From Bacteroidota bacterium (GTDB lineage Bacteria; Bacteroidota; Bacteroidia; Flavobacteriales; Flavobacteriaceae): 36,242 nucleotides of DNA. A model generated the notes under the pieces. The model saw only the letters and a program-made list of their open reading frames with translations. It was not told the origin of the DNA and did not search any database. Shown here piece after piece: positions 23,598-31,496 of the stretch (positions are counted from its first letter, which is position 1; each line of letters opens with the position of its first letter). The DNA lies in the NCBI GenBank assembly GCA_027621505.1, contig JAQCBK010000014.1, positions 1 through 36,242 of the forward strand, given 5' to 3'. A program made the translations under genes and the position numbers.

Positions 23598-24910
23598 GCT
23601 TTTTCGGGTAAAATGACCTTTAATCTTTTGATCCTTTTGCGATCTGCAGATTCTACGACAAACTGATACCCTTTAAATTGAATGACTTGTCCTATTTTGG
23701 GAAAAGCTTGCGCCACCTCCAATACAAAGCCTGCAATTGACTCAGACTCCCCCTTGGCTTTTTCAAAGATATCTTCCTCCTCCAATTCAATGACCTTATA
23801 AAAATCTTTAAGGCTGATCTTGGCATCAAAAACATAAGTGTGGCTGTCTAGTTTGGAATAAATCAATTCATCATCGTCAAATTCATCGCTTATGTCCCCC
23901 ACAATCTCTTCGATTACGTCTTCTAAGGTGATCACTCCAGAGGTCCCTCCATATTCATCGACCACCACGGCCAAATGGATTTTTTTCAGCTGGAACTCTT
24001 TTAACAAATCGTCCAGTTTTTTGTTCTCAGGCACATAAAATGCCGGTTTTAAAAGCTTTTGCCATTTGAACCCTGACTTTTCCAAATGAGGTAATAAATC
24101 TTTTGTGTAGAGAATGCCCACCACATGATCCATATTATCAGAATAGACTGGAACACGGGAAAATCCTTTCTCAAGGATCATCGGAACAATATCCTTCATG
24201 CCCATCTCCTCTGATAATGCAAAGACATCAATTCTTGGGCACATGATTTGCTTGGTTTCTGTGTTTCCAAAACTTACAATACCCTGTAAAATTTTCTGTT
24301 CCTCCTTAGTTGTATCCTCTTCATTGGTGAGCTCCAAAGCTTGAGACAATTTATCTACAGAAAACTGATTGTTTTTTTGAGCCAATCGCGATTCCATAAA
24401 TCGAGTGATCTTACTCATGGGGATGGTGAGAAAAAATAAAAAATAACGATCAATGGAGTAAATGGGAAGGGCCATGGTTTTGGAGAAATTCAGCGCATTT
24501 CGGTTGGCATAAACCTTGGGTAGGATTTCCCCAAAAAATAGAATCAAAAAGGTAACAACACCAATTTCAATCAAAAGCACCACCAGAGGGTTTTCGATCC
24601 GATGAAAGAGTTCCTCCCCTACTGATGCAAAAAGTAATACGATGGCAATATTGATAAAGTTGTTGGTGATCAGAATGGTCGCCAAAAGGCGCTTGGGGAA
24701 TTTAAGCATCTTTTGGATGATTTCCATTCGTCGAGATTTGCTCTGTTCTTCCGATTCTAATTGCTCTCGGGTAAGAGAAAAAAAAGCAACCTCAGCACCA
24801 GAAACCAGCCCTGAGGCTACCAATAACAATAAAAGCGTAGCAAACTGAATCAACATCGGCCCTTGGACGTCAAGGAAAAGAGTCAGTAAACTTAAAGGGT
24901 CAGGATCCAA
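23594..24910 (-). CDS. gldE: Gliding motility-associated protein GldE (CNNM/CBS type)
   Basis: A 438-residue inner-membrane protein. Residues about 15-200 hold the DUF21 (CNNM) region with three to four membrane spans (LLLLVASGLVSGAEVAFFSLT near 25-45). Residues about 205-330 form a CBS pair (MCPRIDVFAL, KGFSRVPVYSDNMDHVVGILYTKDL, VVDEYGGTSGVITLEDVIEEIVGDI). The end is a CorC/HlyC domain. The family includes magnesium/cobalt efflux-related proteins; in F. johnsoniae extra GldE partly compensates for some gldD defects. The start is TTG at 24910, giving the N-terminus DPDPLSLL typical of flavobacterial GldE. The upstream ssb gene ends 14 bases before. Confidence 0.93.
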   Translation of the reverse strand: MDPDPLSLLTLFLDVQGPMLIQFATLLLLLVASGLVSGAEVAFFSLTREQLESEEQSKSRRMEIIQKMLKFPKRLLATILITNNFINIAIVLLFASVGEELFHRIENPLVVLLIEIGVVTFLILFFGEILPKVYANRNALNFSKTMALPIYSIDRYFLFFLTIPMSKITRFMESRLAQKNNQFSVDKLSQALELTNEEDTTKEEQKILQGIVSFGNTETKQIMCPRIDVFALSEEMGMKDIVPMILEKGFSRVPVYSDNMDHVVGILYTKDLLPHLEKSGFKWQKLLKPAFYVPENKKLDDLLKEFQLKKIHLAVVVDEYGGTSGVITLEDVIEEIVGDISDEFDDDELIYSKLDSHTYVFDAKISLKDFYKVIELEEEDIFEKAKGESESIAGFVLEVAQAFPKIGQVIQFKGYQFVVESADRKRIKRLKVILPEKA

Positions 24911-24924
24911 TTATTTGCTTCTTT

Positions 24925-25347
24925 TTAAAATGGAAGATCACTTTCCGGGGGATTATCTTCCACAACAGGAGGAGTAGAAGCTGGATTTGAATCGTTAGGA
25001 GCGTCATTCTTTTTGGTTGATAAAAAAGTAAATTCGTCTACGATTACTTCTGTGGTATAGCGATCTTTTTGTTCCTGATCTTGCCACTTTCTTGTTTTTA
25101 TCCGTCCTTCTACAAAGATTTTGTCCCCTTTACTAAGGTACTTTTCACAAATCTCAGCCGCCTTGTTTCTCAATACAATATTGTGCCAATCTGTATTGGT
25201 GACTTTTTCTCCTGAGGTCTTGTTGGTGTAAACTTCATTGGTCGCAAGTGGGAATCTTCCCACACAACCTCCACCATCGAAATAATGCATTTTTACATCA
25301 TCACCGAGGTGGCCAATTAACATAACTTTGTTTAACGTGCCGTTCAT
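24925..25347 (-). CDS. ssb: Single-stranded DNA-binding protein
   Basis: A 140-residue SSB. The OB-fold occupies about residues 1-110 (NKVMLIGHLGDDVKMHYFDGGG, then TDWHNIVLRNKAAEICEKYLSKGDKIFVEGRIKTRKW). A short Pro/Asn-rich linker leads to the acidic tip PPESDLPF, the protein-interaction tail that recruits replication and repair enzymes. It is shorter than E. coli SSB (178 residues) because the linker is reduced. It lies between mutY (upstream, 45-base gap) and gldE and has its own -7 element. Confidence 0.96.
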   Translation of the reverse strand: MNGTLNKVMLIGHLGDDVKMHYFDGGGCVGRFPLATNEVYTNKTSGEKVTNTDWHNIVLRNKAAEICEKYLSKGDKIFVEGRIKTRKWQDQEQKDRYTTEVIVDEFTFLSTKKNDAPNDSNPASTPPVVEDNPPESDLPF

Positions 25348-25373
25348 GATAAAAGATTTTTGGATTAGTTATC

Positions 25374-25381
25374 CAAATGTA
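25374..25381 (-). promoter_or_regulatory. -7 promoter element (TACATTTG) for ssb
   Basis: Minus-strand TACATTTG is an exact TAnnTTTG match, 26 bases before the ssb ATG at 25347, in the 45-base mutY-ssb gap. A -33 partner is not obvious. Confidence 0.5.
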
Positions 25382-25392
25382 ATGAATCACAA

Positions 25393-26439
25393 TCAGTTGG
25401 AAAAAAAAATATCTCTAAAATTTTGGAGTGCTTTGGGCATGGGGTAGTCGCTTATTTGGTTCATGGTAATGGACAAGTTTTCACTGCTGCTGAGTTTTAC
25501 AATCCAAAAATTAATTTCCAAATGTTGATGGGTAAGTTTGTGTAAAATCGCTTGTTTATTCCATTTTTTCAACTGATAATCAGACTTGATGTCGAATTGA
25601 TCCAACAAGCTTTTTAATTCCTTTTGGGTAAATTTCTTTTGATTTTTAAACGTTTCAATCAGTGGAAATTGGTAAAGATTTTGCCAAATACCTTTTCCAT
25701 GTCTTTTCTCCAAAAGGGTGTTATTAGCACTGTCAACCAATACAAAAAAATGGAAGTAACGGTTTTTTATTTTTACTTTTTTGGCCTTAATGGGGAGAAG
25801 GTCTACTTTTCCACGCTTATAGGCCAAGCATTCGTTCTTGAATGGACAGCCCTCACAATCGGGACTTTTGGGCACACACTGAAGCGCACCAAATTCCATC
25901 ATAGCTTGGTTAAACTCCCCTGGAGAAGCCCCCTTCATTAAAGATTGTGCTTTTGCTTTGAAATATTGATGTGCCTTTGAAGTATCTATGGGATGATGCA
26001 TTCCAAAAATTCTGGACAATACCCGATACACATTCCCATCAACTACTGCTTGCTCCTGACCAAAACAAATGGAGGCAATGGCACTGGCCGTATAATCGCC
26101 AATACCCTTCAATCGCTTGATTTGGTGAAAGTCATCAGGAAATTTTCCGCCGTAATGTTCTGAAATTATTTTTGCAGTGGCATGCAAATTTCGGGCTCTG
26201 GAGTAATACCCAAGCCCTTGCCAAAGCTTCATAACATGGTCCTCAGGTGCATTGGCAAGCGCTTGAACATCGGGATAGGTTGAAATAAATTTTTGGTAAT
26301 AGGGCAGTCCTTGTTGGGCCCTGGTCTGTTGCAAGATAATTTCTGAAAGCCACACACTGTAAGGATTTTTGTTCTCCCTCCAGGGGAATGGTCTTCGATT
26401 CTCATCAAACCATGACAAAATTTTTTCTTGGAAATTCAA
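25393..26439 (-). CDS. mutY: A/G-specific adenine glycosylase
   Basis: A 348-residue base-excision repair enzyme that removes adenine mispaired with 8-oxoguanine. Catalytic E33 is in SEIILQQTR, helix-hairpin-helix in LKGIGDYTASAI (110-121), and catalytic D134 in VVDGNVYRVLSR. The iron-sulfur cluster cysteines have the exact C-x6-C-x2-C-x5-C spacing (C188, C195, C198, C204). The C-terminal 120 residues are the NUDIX-like domain that recognises 8-oxoguanine. The start is TTG at 26439; no in-frame ATG precedes it and the resulting N-terminus aligns with the family. It is divergent from the HU gene. Confidence 0.95.
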   Translation of the reverse strand: MNFQEKILSWFDENRRPFPWRENKNPYSVWLSEIILQQTRAQQGLPYYQKFISTYPDVQALANAPEDHVMKLWQGLGYYSRARNLHATAKIISEHYGGKFPDDFHQIKRLKGIGDYTASAIASICFGQEQAVVDGNVYRVLSRIFGMHHPIDTSKAHQYFKAKAQSLMKGASPGEFNQAMMEFGALQCVPKSPDCEGCPFKNECLAYKRGKVDLLPIKAKKVKIKNRYFHFFVLVDSANNTLLEKRHGKGIWQNLYQFPLIETFKNQKKFTQKELKSLLDQFDIKSDYQLKKWNKQAILHKLTHQHLEINFWIVKLSSSENLSITMNQISDYPMPKALQNFRDIFFSN

Positions 26440-26474
26440 CAGATTTATATATAATAATGACCCAAAAAGGCAAA

Positions 26475-26482
26475 CAAATATA
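26475..26482 (-). promoter_or_regulatory. -7 promoter element (TATATTTG) for mutY
   Basis: Minus-strand TATATTTG matches TAnnTTTG exactly, 35 bases before the mutY TTG start. It is back to back with a second TATATTTG on the plus strand at 26519. Confidence 0.55.
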
Positions 26483-26518
26483 AAAAGGTAATACTGAATG
26501 AATTATCATTTAAATTTT

Positions 26519-26526
26519 TATATTTG
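26519..26526 (+). promoter_or_regulatory. -7 promoter element (TATATTTG) for the HU gene
   Basis: TATATTTG followed by C matches TAnnTTTG exactly and lies 39 bases before the ATG at 26566. With the mutY element it makes a divergent promoter pair in a 126-base spacer. Confidence 0.6.
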
Positions 26527-26565
26527 CAATCCTTTAATCTATATACAAATACAAATAAATCAATA

Positions 26566-26856
26566 ATGACAAAAGCTGATATCGTTGCCAATATATCTGA
26601 TCAGCTGGGGATAGATAAGACGGATGTCCAAGCCACAGTGGAAATGTTTATGAAAGAAATAAAAGGCTCCCTAGAAAACGGTGAAAATGTTTACCTTCGA
26701 GGTTTTGGTAGTTTTATTATTAAAACCCGAGCTGAAAAAACGGGGAGAAATATTTCCAAGAATATAGCGGTAAAAATTCCTGCACACAATATTCCAGCCT
26801 TTAAACCGGCCAAAGTTTTTTTAAATGGTGTAAAATCTAAGGTGGAAGTTGCATAA
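26566..26856 (+). CDS. HU/IHF-family DNA-binding protein
   Basis: A 96-residue nucleoid protein. The start at 26566 gives the family opening MTKADIVANISDQLGIDKTDV; a longer frame from 26524 adds residues over the promoter region and is rejected. It shows ENVYLRGFGSFIIKTRAEKTGRNISKN, the dimer core leading into the DNA-binding arm, and AHNIPAFKPAKVF at the end of the arm, where HU/IHF proteins have the minor-groove Pro. It bends and packages DNA as a dimer. The basic 29-residue gene and RNase G follow on the same strand, so they may share transcripts. Confidence 0.94.
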   Translation: MTKADIVANISDQLGIDKTDVQATVEMFMKEIKGSLENGENVYLRGFGSFIIKTRAEKTGRNISKNIAVKIPAHNIPAFKPAKVFLNGVKSKVEVA

Positions 26857-26889
26857 AATAAATTACAAATTCATACATAAAGTTTAACT

Positions 26890-26979
26890 ATGCCAAGTGG
26901 TAAAAAAAGAAAAAGGCATAAGGTAGCCACGCACAAACGTAAAAAGCGTAGAAGAGCCAACCGCCACAAGAAAAAATAG
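26890..26979 (+). CDS. 29-residue Lys/Arg-rich peptide, probable small ribosomal protein
   Basis: An ATG at 26890 opens 29 codons ending at TAG (26977-26979). The product starts MPSGKKRKRHKVATHKRKK and is over half Lys and Arg, with the pattern KRKRHK-x4-HKRKKRRR-x2-RHKKK. This resembles the C-terminal motif of the AURKAIP1/COX24-type small ribosomal proteins (bS22 in mycobacteria, mS38 in mitochondria), a comparison from memory and not a search. I recall near-identical short frames upstream of RNase G in other flavobacteria. It lies 33 bases after the HU gene. A role in the ribosome is an inference from composition and family resemblance. Confidence 0.72.
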   Translation: MPSGKKRKRHKVATHKRKKRRRANRHKKK

Positions 26980-27024
26980 TGTTTGGATACACACTTAAAA
27001 GATTCTCCAAAGTTCATTGAAATT

Positions 27025-27100
27025 GATACTGCATAGCCAGTATCTTCAGGAAAATCCTGAAAATTTATTGTTTAACAACGACTCGCTTTATGCCAGTCGT
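27025..27100 (+). promoter_or_regulatory. Three-hairpin leader of the RNase G gene
   Basis: Three consecutive inverted repeats lie in the 138-base gap before RNase G. GATACTG/CAGTATC (27025-27031, 27038-27044) has a 6-base loop. TTCAGGA/TCCTGAA (27045-27051, 27055-27061) has a 3-base loop and directly abuts the first. ACGACT/AGTCGT (27078-27083, 27095-27100) has an 11-base loop. None has a T run, so they are not terminators. They could be an RNase-cleaved leader, by analogy with E. coli rne autoregulation. Confidence 0.5.
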
Positions 27101-27117
27101 ATTTAAAATTCGTCAGA

Positions 27118-28677
27118 GTGAATAAAGAACTAATTATACGATCGAATTCCTCTGCTGTTGATTTTGCCTTGCTCAAGGATGGAAAGTTAATTGAGCTGAA
27201 CAAAGAAGTAGATAATAACAAGTTTTCTGTAGGCGATATCTATGTCGCCAAAATCAGGAAGCCCATTTCTGGACTCAATGCCGCTTTTGTTGGTGTAGGT
27301 TTCGAAAAAGATGGTTTTTTACATTACCATGATTTGGGACCCAATCTTCCTTCTTTATTAAAATTTTTCAAACAACTAAACTCAGGTAGAACCAAAGATT
27401 ATTCATTAAAGAATTTTCGTTTCGAAAAAGAAATCCCCAAAGACGGGTCTATTCAAGATTACATCAAACCCCAGCAAAATATTCTTGTTCAGATTGTCAA
27501 AGAGCCGATTTCAACCAAAGGCCCTAGAGTCAGCTCCGAGCTGTCATTGGCCGGAAGATTTATGGTGCTCATTCCCTTTTCAGACAGAGTCTCCATTTCT
27601 CAAAAAATTGAAAGCAATGCCGAAAAAAATCGCCTAAAAAAACTGGTGAATAGCATTCGCCCTAAAGGATTTGGCGTTATCATAAGAACAGTAGCCAAAG
27701 ACCAAAAGGTCAAAGAATTGGATGCCGATTTACAAGGTTTATTATCTAGGTGGAAAAACTTGTGTCAAAAGTTTATCAGTGTTGACCAATTTCCAACCAA
27801 GATTCTCAGTGAAATCAATCGGTCTTCATCTCTACTTAGAGATATTTTCGATAACGAATTTACCGGCATACACGTCGATGATCTTGAAATGCAAATAGAA
27901 ATTAAGGAGTACCTCAAAACCATTGCTCCCGATAAGGTATCCATTGTAAAGCATTTCAATAACAAAGCCATCCCTATTTTTGATCATTTTGGCATTGAGA
28001 GACAAATTAAAACGTCCTTTGGTACCACCGTTTCTATGCAAAAAGGGGCCTATTTGGTCATCGAACATACTGAAGCACTTCATGTCATAGATGTTAACAG
28101 TGGTAACCGTTCTAACAAGGCCAAATCTCAAGAACAAACGGCACTTGAAGTTAATCTTATTGCAGCCAGTGAAATTGCAAGACAATTAAGATTAAGAGAT
28201 ATGGGAGGAATAATAGTCGTTGACTTTATTGATCTCAATACCAACGAAAATCGAAAAAAATTATTTGATCACCTTCGTAAAGAGATGGAGAATGACAGAA
28301 CCAAACACAAAATTCTGCCTCCATCACGTTTTGGACTGATTCAAATTACTCGTCAGAGGGTTCGACCAGAGATGAATATTAAAACACGTGAGCCCAACCC
28401 CAATAAAAATGGAGAGGTAGAGGCTCCCATTATTTTAATTGACAAAATCAACACAGAGCTCGACAAAATCGTCGAGAACAGGCACAATAAAAATAAAAAG
28501 TTGCATTTGCACCTTCATCCCTTTATCGCTGCCTATTTAACCAGCGGATTCCCCTCCATCCGGAACAGCTGGTATTTTAAACACAAAAAGTGGGTGCGTA
28601 TCGTACCCCGAGATGCTTTCTTGTATCTGGAGTTCCGTTTTTTGGATGAAAACAAAAGACTTCTCCGAACCAAATAG
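27118..28677 (+). CDS. rng: Ribonuclease G/E family endoribonuclease
   Basis: A 519-residue cytoplasmic endoribonuclease for rRNA maturation and RNA decay. An S1 RNA-binding domain lies at about residues 35-125 (VGDIYVAKIRKPISGLNAAFVGVG). Catalytic magnesium ligands are D325 in VIDVNSG and D369 in VVDFIDLN, 44 residues apart as in RNase E/G. A C-terminal part follows with no long scaffold tail, so it is RNase G-like in size. The start is GTG at 27118, which gives NKELIIRSNSSAVDFALL, the usual flavobacterial N-terminus. The zinc-link CPxC is not evident. The three-hairpin leader suggests autoregulation. A bidirectional terminator follows at 28681. Confidence 0.94.
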   Translation: MNKELIIRSNSSAVDFALLKDGKLIELNKEVDNNKFSVGDIYVAKIRKPISGLNAAFVGVGFEKDGFLHYHDLGPNLPSLLKFFKQLNSGRTKDYSLKNFRFEKEIPKDGSIQDYIKPQQNILVQIVKEPISTKGPRVSSELSLAGRFMVLIPFSDRVSISQKIESNAEKNRLKKLVNSIRPKGFGVIIRTVAKDQKVKELDADLQGLLSRWKNLCQKFISVDQFPTKILSEINRSSSLLRDIFDNEFTGIHVDDLEMQIEIKEYLKTIAPDKVSIVKHFNNKAIPIFDHFGIERQIKTSFGTTVSMQKGAYLVIEHTEALHVIDVNSGNRSNKAKSQEQTALEVNLIAASEIARQLRLRDMGGIIVVDFIDLNTNENRKKLFDHLRKEMENDRTKHKILPPSRFGLIQITRQRVRPEMNIKTREPNPNKNGEVEAPIILIDKINTELDKIVENRHNKNKKLHLHLHPFIAAYLTSGFPSIRNSWYFKHKKWVRIVPRDAFLYLEFRFLDENKRLLRTK

Positions 28678-28680
28678 CCA

Positions 28681-28711
28681 AAAACCGCCTTGCAAACAAG
28701 GCGGTTTTTTT
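28681..28711. terminator. Bidirectional intrinsic terminator between rng and bTHX
   Basis: An 11-bp stem (28681-28691 with 28698-28708), GC-rich core CCGCCTT, 6-base loop, T run on the plus strand and A run at the other end. It serves rng (stop at 28677) and the convergent bTHX gene, whose stop codon lies in the T run (28710-28712). Confidence 0.9.
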
Positions 28712-28820
28712 ATGCTTTACTGGAAAGGGATCCCCCGAGCTTTTTCTTTTTGGGTCGACGAACTCCGTTGCTCCCTTTAATGATTTTACCTCGCTTTGTC
28801 TTTTTGTCTCCTTTGCCCAT
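28710..28820 (-). CDS. 30S ribosomal protein bTHX
   Basis: A 36-residue gene from ATG at 28820 to TAA at 28710-28712. The product starts MGKGDKKTKRGKI and continues into GSNGVRRPKKKK, the sequence type of bTHX (Thx/S31), a small 30S protein that sits in the head of the small subunit of Thermus and Bacteroidota ribosomes. The tail (LGGSLSSKA) is longer than in many relatives. The recognition comes from the MGKGDKKT-x-RGKI core and the RRPKKK motif. It lies convergent to rng and divergent from recX, with an inverted repeat in its leader. Confidence 0.88.
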   Translation of the reverse strand: MGKGDKKTKRGKIIKGSNGVRRPKKKKLGGSLSSKA

Positions 28821-28821
28821 T

Positions 28822-28844
28822 CATTAAGATTTAACGTCTTAATG
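28822..28844. repeat. Perfect inverted repeat in the bTHX-recX spacer
   Basis: CATTAAGA (28822-28829) and TCTTAATG (28837-28844) are a perfect 8-bp inverted repeat around a 7-base spacer, just upstream of the bTHX ATG. It could be an operator or a leader hairpin for ribosomal autoregulation. AT-rich, so chance is possible. Confidence 0.35.
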
Positions 28845-28899
28845 TAATTAAATAAAAGTGGAGCTGTTTCTCAAGCCCAAAAACTTATTAATTTTGGAC

Positions 28900-29379
28900 A
28901 TGCCTAATCCTCCCTTGGTATTGACAGAAATTCAAAAAAAACTGGAACATTATTGTGCCTATCAGGAACGTTGTCATCAAGAGGTGGAACAAAAGCTAAA
29001 ACAACTGGGGGTGTACGGAACCCCTGCAGATCAAGTGATTTCATCCTTGATCGAACAAAATTATCTCAACGAGACCCGTTTTGCAGCGCACTTTGTTAGC
29101 GGAAAGTTTAGCATCAAAAAATGGGGTAAAAATCGACTCATCAGAGCGCTCAAACAACGCAATATTTCCGAATGGAACATCCAAAATGCATTGAAAGAAA
29201 TTTCTGATACCGCCTATCGAGATTGCGGTCGTGCCTTGACAGAAAAGCTTTGGGAAGCCCATCGAAATCGCCCATTGGAGGAACAAAAGAAAAAGGTTTG
29301 GAATGCCATGCAGTACAGGGGTTGGGAAACCGAAATCGTCATGGAGCATATCCTCCGGTTGGAGCATCAAAAGGAATAA
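28900..29379 (+). CDS. recX: RecX family regulatory protein
   Basis: A 159-residue all-helical protein that modulates RecA filaments. It has KKLEHYCAYQERCHQEVEQKLKQLGV near the N-terminus and QNYLNETRFAAHFVSGKFSIKKWGKNRLIRALKQRNIS in the middle, the usual RecX repeats of three-helix units with Arg/Lys surface. The ATG at 28900 is preferred to a GTG at 28858 because the extra 14 residues are hydrophobic and not family-like. An exact TAATTTTG lies at 28889-28896, too close to this ATG to be its ordinary promoter. The last 13 bases overlap the end of the convergent TonB receptor gene. Confidence 0.87.
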   Translation: MPNPPLVLTEIQKKLEHYCAYQERCHQEVEQKLKQLGVYGTPADQVISSLIEQNYLNETRFAAHFVSGKFSIKKWGKNRLIRALKQRNISEWNIQNALKEISDTAYRDCGRALTEKLWEAHRNRPLEEQKKKVWNAMQYRGWETEIVMEHILRLEHQKE

Positions 29380-31211
29380 CGCAAGCCCAATAGTCCATTC
29401 CCCTTGGGCATCGGAACCAAATTGGACTCCCAATATTCAGTATTGAAAATGTTGTTAAAATAGACACTCACTTCCAATTGATCTAAGGTCCATCTGCCAG
29501 AAGCATCTATTACAGCGTATTCATCCCCTGAGGTTCTAATAACATTCTTGAAGACAACATAGGTGCTAAAATTTTTATAAAGGGGGAAATAATAGCCAGC
29601 AATGAAATGGTGTTTTAAGTCATTATTAATGGAATAGCGGGAAAATTTATAGCCGCTATCTTCCAAGCTATTTTCCAAGTAGGAATAGCTTAATTTAAAC
29701 TCATGGGTAAGCGTCCTAACCGGAATTCGATGCATGATTTCCAAATCGATTCCACGGGTATTGACCTGCTGTATGTTTTCTGCCCTAAATAGAGTGCTCT
29801 CGTCATCACTATTCTTAACAAAATCTATAAGATTCTTAGCCTTGCGGTTATAAAAGGCTAATGAAGCTGTGACTTTTGGATTGGCAAAACGGAGCCCTAT
29901 TTCATTGGAAGTGGCTTTCTCAGGTTTTAAATCGGGGTTACCCAAAGTGGTCCTGTCTGAGTAATAGAGATCGGTAAATGTAGGAATACGAAAGGTAGCC
30001 CCAGCATTGGCATACAACCTGAGCTTGGGGTTGATTTGCCATCCCAAGTCGATCCCAGGAAAGCTGTGGGTTCCAAAATCAGAAAAATAATTGGCTGTAA
30101 TCCCTGGTGTAATGTCAACACTATTGTTCAATAAATAGAAGCGGTGCTCCAAAAAGAAGTTCATCATGGTTCGGTTGCGATTCCCCAAATTATTGCTTCG
30201 GATACTGACTTTAGAAATATCAACACCCATACCCGTCAATCCCCAATCCGATGCTACAGAGGTATCAAAAGCTGCCCCTACTTTATTGGTGACATGGAGG
30301 TTGCGGTATATTTCGGGTTTGTTGCGAATGTATTCGTACATGTCCTGTCCCCTCCGCCAATACACTTTTGGCTTGAAAATCCAAGCACCTTTGGTGCGTC
30401 TTTGGGAAATTGAAATCAGACTGGCTTGGGTTTCCTCATATTGTTCTGTTGCCGATGGGGAGACGTAAAAGCCATTGGCGCCAAATTTACGCCCCGAGAA
30501 AGAGGCGATCATTTCCAGTGGGGTTTTATGACGGTTAAAGCTGGATTTGACGAAGAATTGATGGTGGTCGTAGTCCGTATTATAGCGGTAACCATCGGAA
30601 GTGTTTTGAGACAAAAATCCGATCACACTGGTTCTTTCGGAAGTATTTCCAACAAAAATGGAACCATTGGTTTGATCAAAGTTTCCTTTTTGTAAATCAA
30701 GAGTGAAGGTTTGAGGAATGTCTTTTTTGGTAACTATATTTATAGCTCCTGTAAAGGCATTTTGACCATACGCTCTAGCAGCAGGTCCTTTGATGATTTC
30801 AATGCGTTCAATCATTTGCGGAGGGGGGAGAAAGTTAAGGGTGTGGTGACCCGTCTGAGCATCGTCTAGTTTAATTCCGTCAATCAGCAAAAGGGTTTGG
30901 TCGAAAGTACCTCCACGAATGTTAAGATCGGCTTGCGCTGCTCCTGCTCCCCTTCTTTTGATGTCCACTCCTGCTACTTGTTGCAAAAGATCGACCACAT
31001 GGGTAACCCCACTCTGGCGAATTTGATCAGCAGTTAGGACTTGAACAGTTTTGGAATTTTGGGTAAAAGGGGTCTCCAATCGGTTGGAAGAAAGGATGAT
31101 TTCGTTCAGTTGTTGGGTGGAAAGGCTGTCAGTGGGCTTGCTGTTTTGAGCAAAAAGCAAATGACCAACCATAACAAGGCAAAAAGGTATATTGACTTGA
31201 TTTCTTTTCAA
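29367..31211 (-). CDS. TonB-dependent outer membrane receptor, BtuB-like
   Basis: A 614-residue outer membrane receptor with a Sec signal (about 1-22, ending LLFAQ). The plug domain spans about 40-155: LNEIILSSNRLETPF, VVDLLQQVAGVDIKRRGAGAAQADLNIRGG, ERIEIIKGPAARAYGQNAFTGAINI. The rest is a beta-barrel with a C-terminal aromatic strand (LLGLRYSF). Length and plug resemble BtuB/FepA-type receptors rather than SusC, and there is no carboxypeptidase-like domain. A vitamin B12 or siderophore substrate is possible but not shown. The start is TTG at 31211, 7 bases after the atpC stop, so it is probably co-transcribed with atpD-atpC. Confidence 0.87.
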   Translation of the reverse strand: MKRNQVNIPFCLVMVGHLLFAQNSKPTDSLSTQQLNEIILSSNRLETPFTQNSKTVQVLTADQIRQSGVTHVVDLLQQVAGVDIKRRGAGAAQADLNIRGGTFDQTLLLIDGIKLDDAQTGHHTLNFLPPPQMIERIEIIKGPAARAYGQNAFTGAINIVTKKDIPQTFTLDLQKGNFDQTNGSIFVGNTSERTSVIGFLSQNTSDGYRYNTDYDHHQFFVKSSFNRHKTPLEMIASFSGRKFGANGFYVSPSATEQYEETQASLISISQRRTKGAWIFKPKVYWRRGQDMYEYIRNKPEIYRNLHVTNKVGAAFDTSVASDWGLTGMGVDISKVSIRSNNLGNRNRTMMNFFLEHRFYLLNNSVDITPGITANYFSDFGTHSFPGIDLGWQINPKLRLYANAGATFRIPTFTDLYYSDRTTLGNPDLKPEKATSNEIGLRFANPKVTASLAFYNRKAKNLIDFVKNSDDESTLFRAENIQQVNTRGIDLEIMHRIPVRTLTHEFKLSYSYLENSLEDSGYKFSRYSINNDLKHHFIAGYYFPLYKNFSTYVVFKNVIRTSGDEYAVIDASGRWTLDQLEVSVYFNNIFNTEYWESNLVPMPKGNGLLGLRYSF

Positions 31212-31218
31212 GAGAAAA

Positions 31219-31496
31219 TTAATCTGCGAGGAGAATCAATTTATTGTCTCTCATTTCAACGGTTCCAGAATTAATTTCAAACCATGTGGTATTGGGATCC
31301 TGTTGCTTGAACTTGATTTTGACAGTTTCGTCCAAATCCATTTTTCCTGAAATTTTAACGGTTCCTTCCTTTAGGGTCGATACAATGGGAGCGTGGTTAT
31401 TGAGCATTTGAAAAGAACCAGAGGTTCCCGGAACGATTACCGACTCTACTTCACCACTGAATAGAGTGGCTTCGGGGGATACAATTTCTAAGTGCA

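Noticed and set aside
27025-27061. Paired hairpins before RNase G as a terminator for the HU transcript
   Set aside because: No T run follows on the plus strand, and the stems are AT-rich compared with the clear terminators elsewhere in the window.
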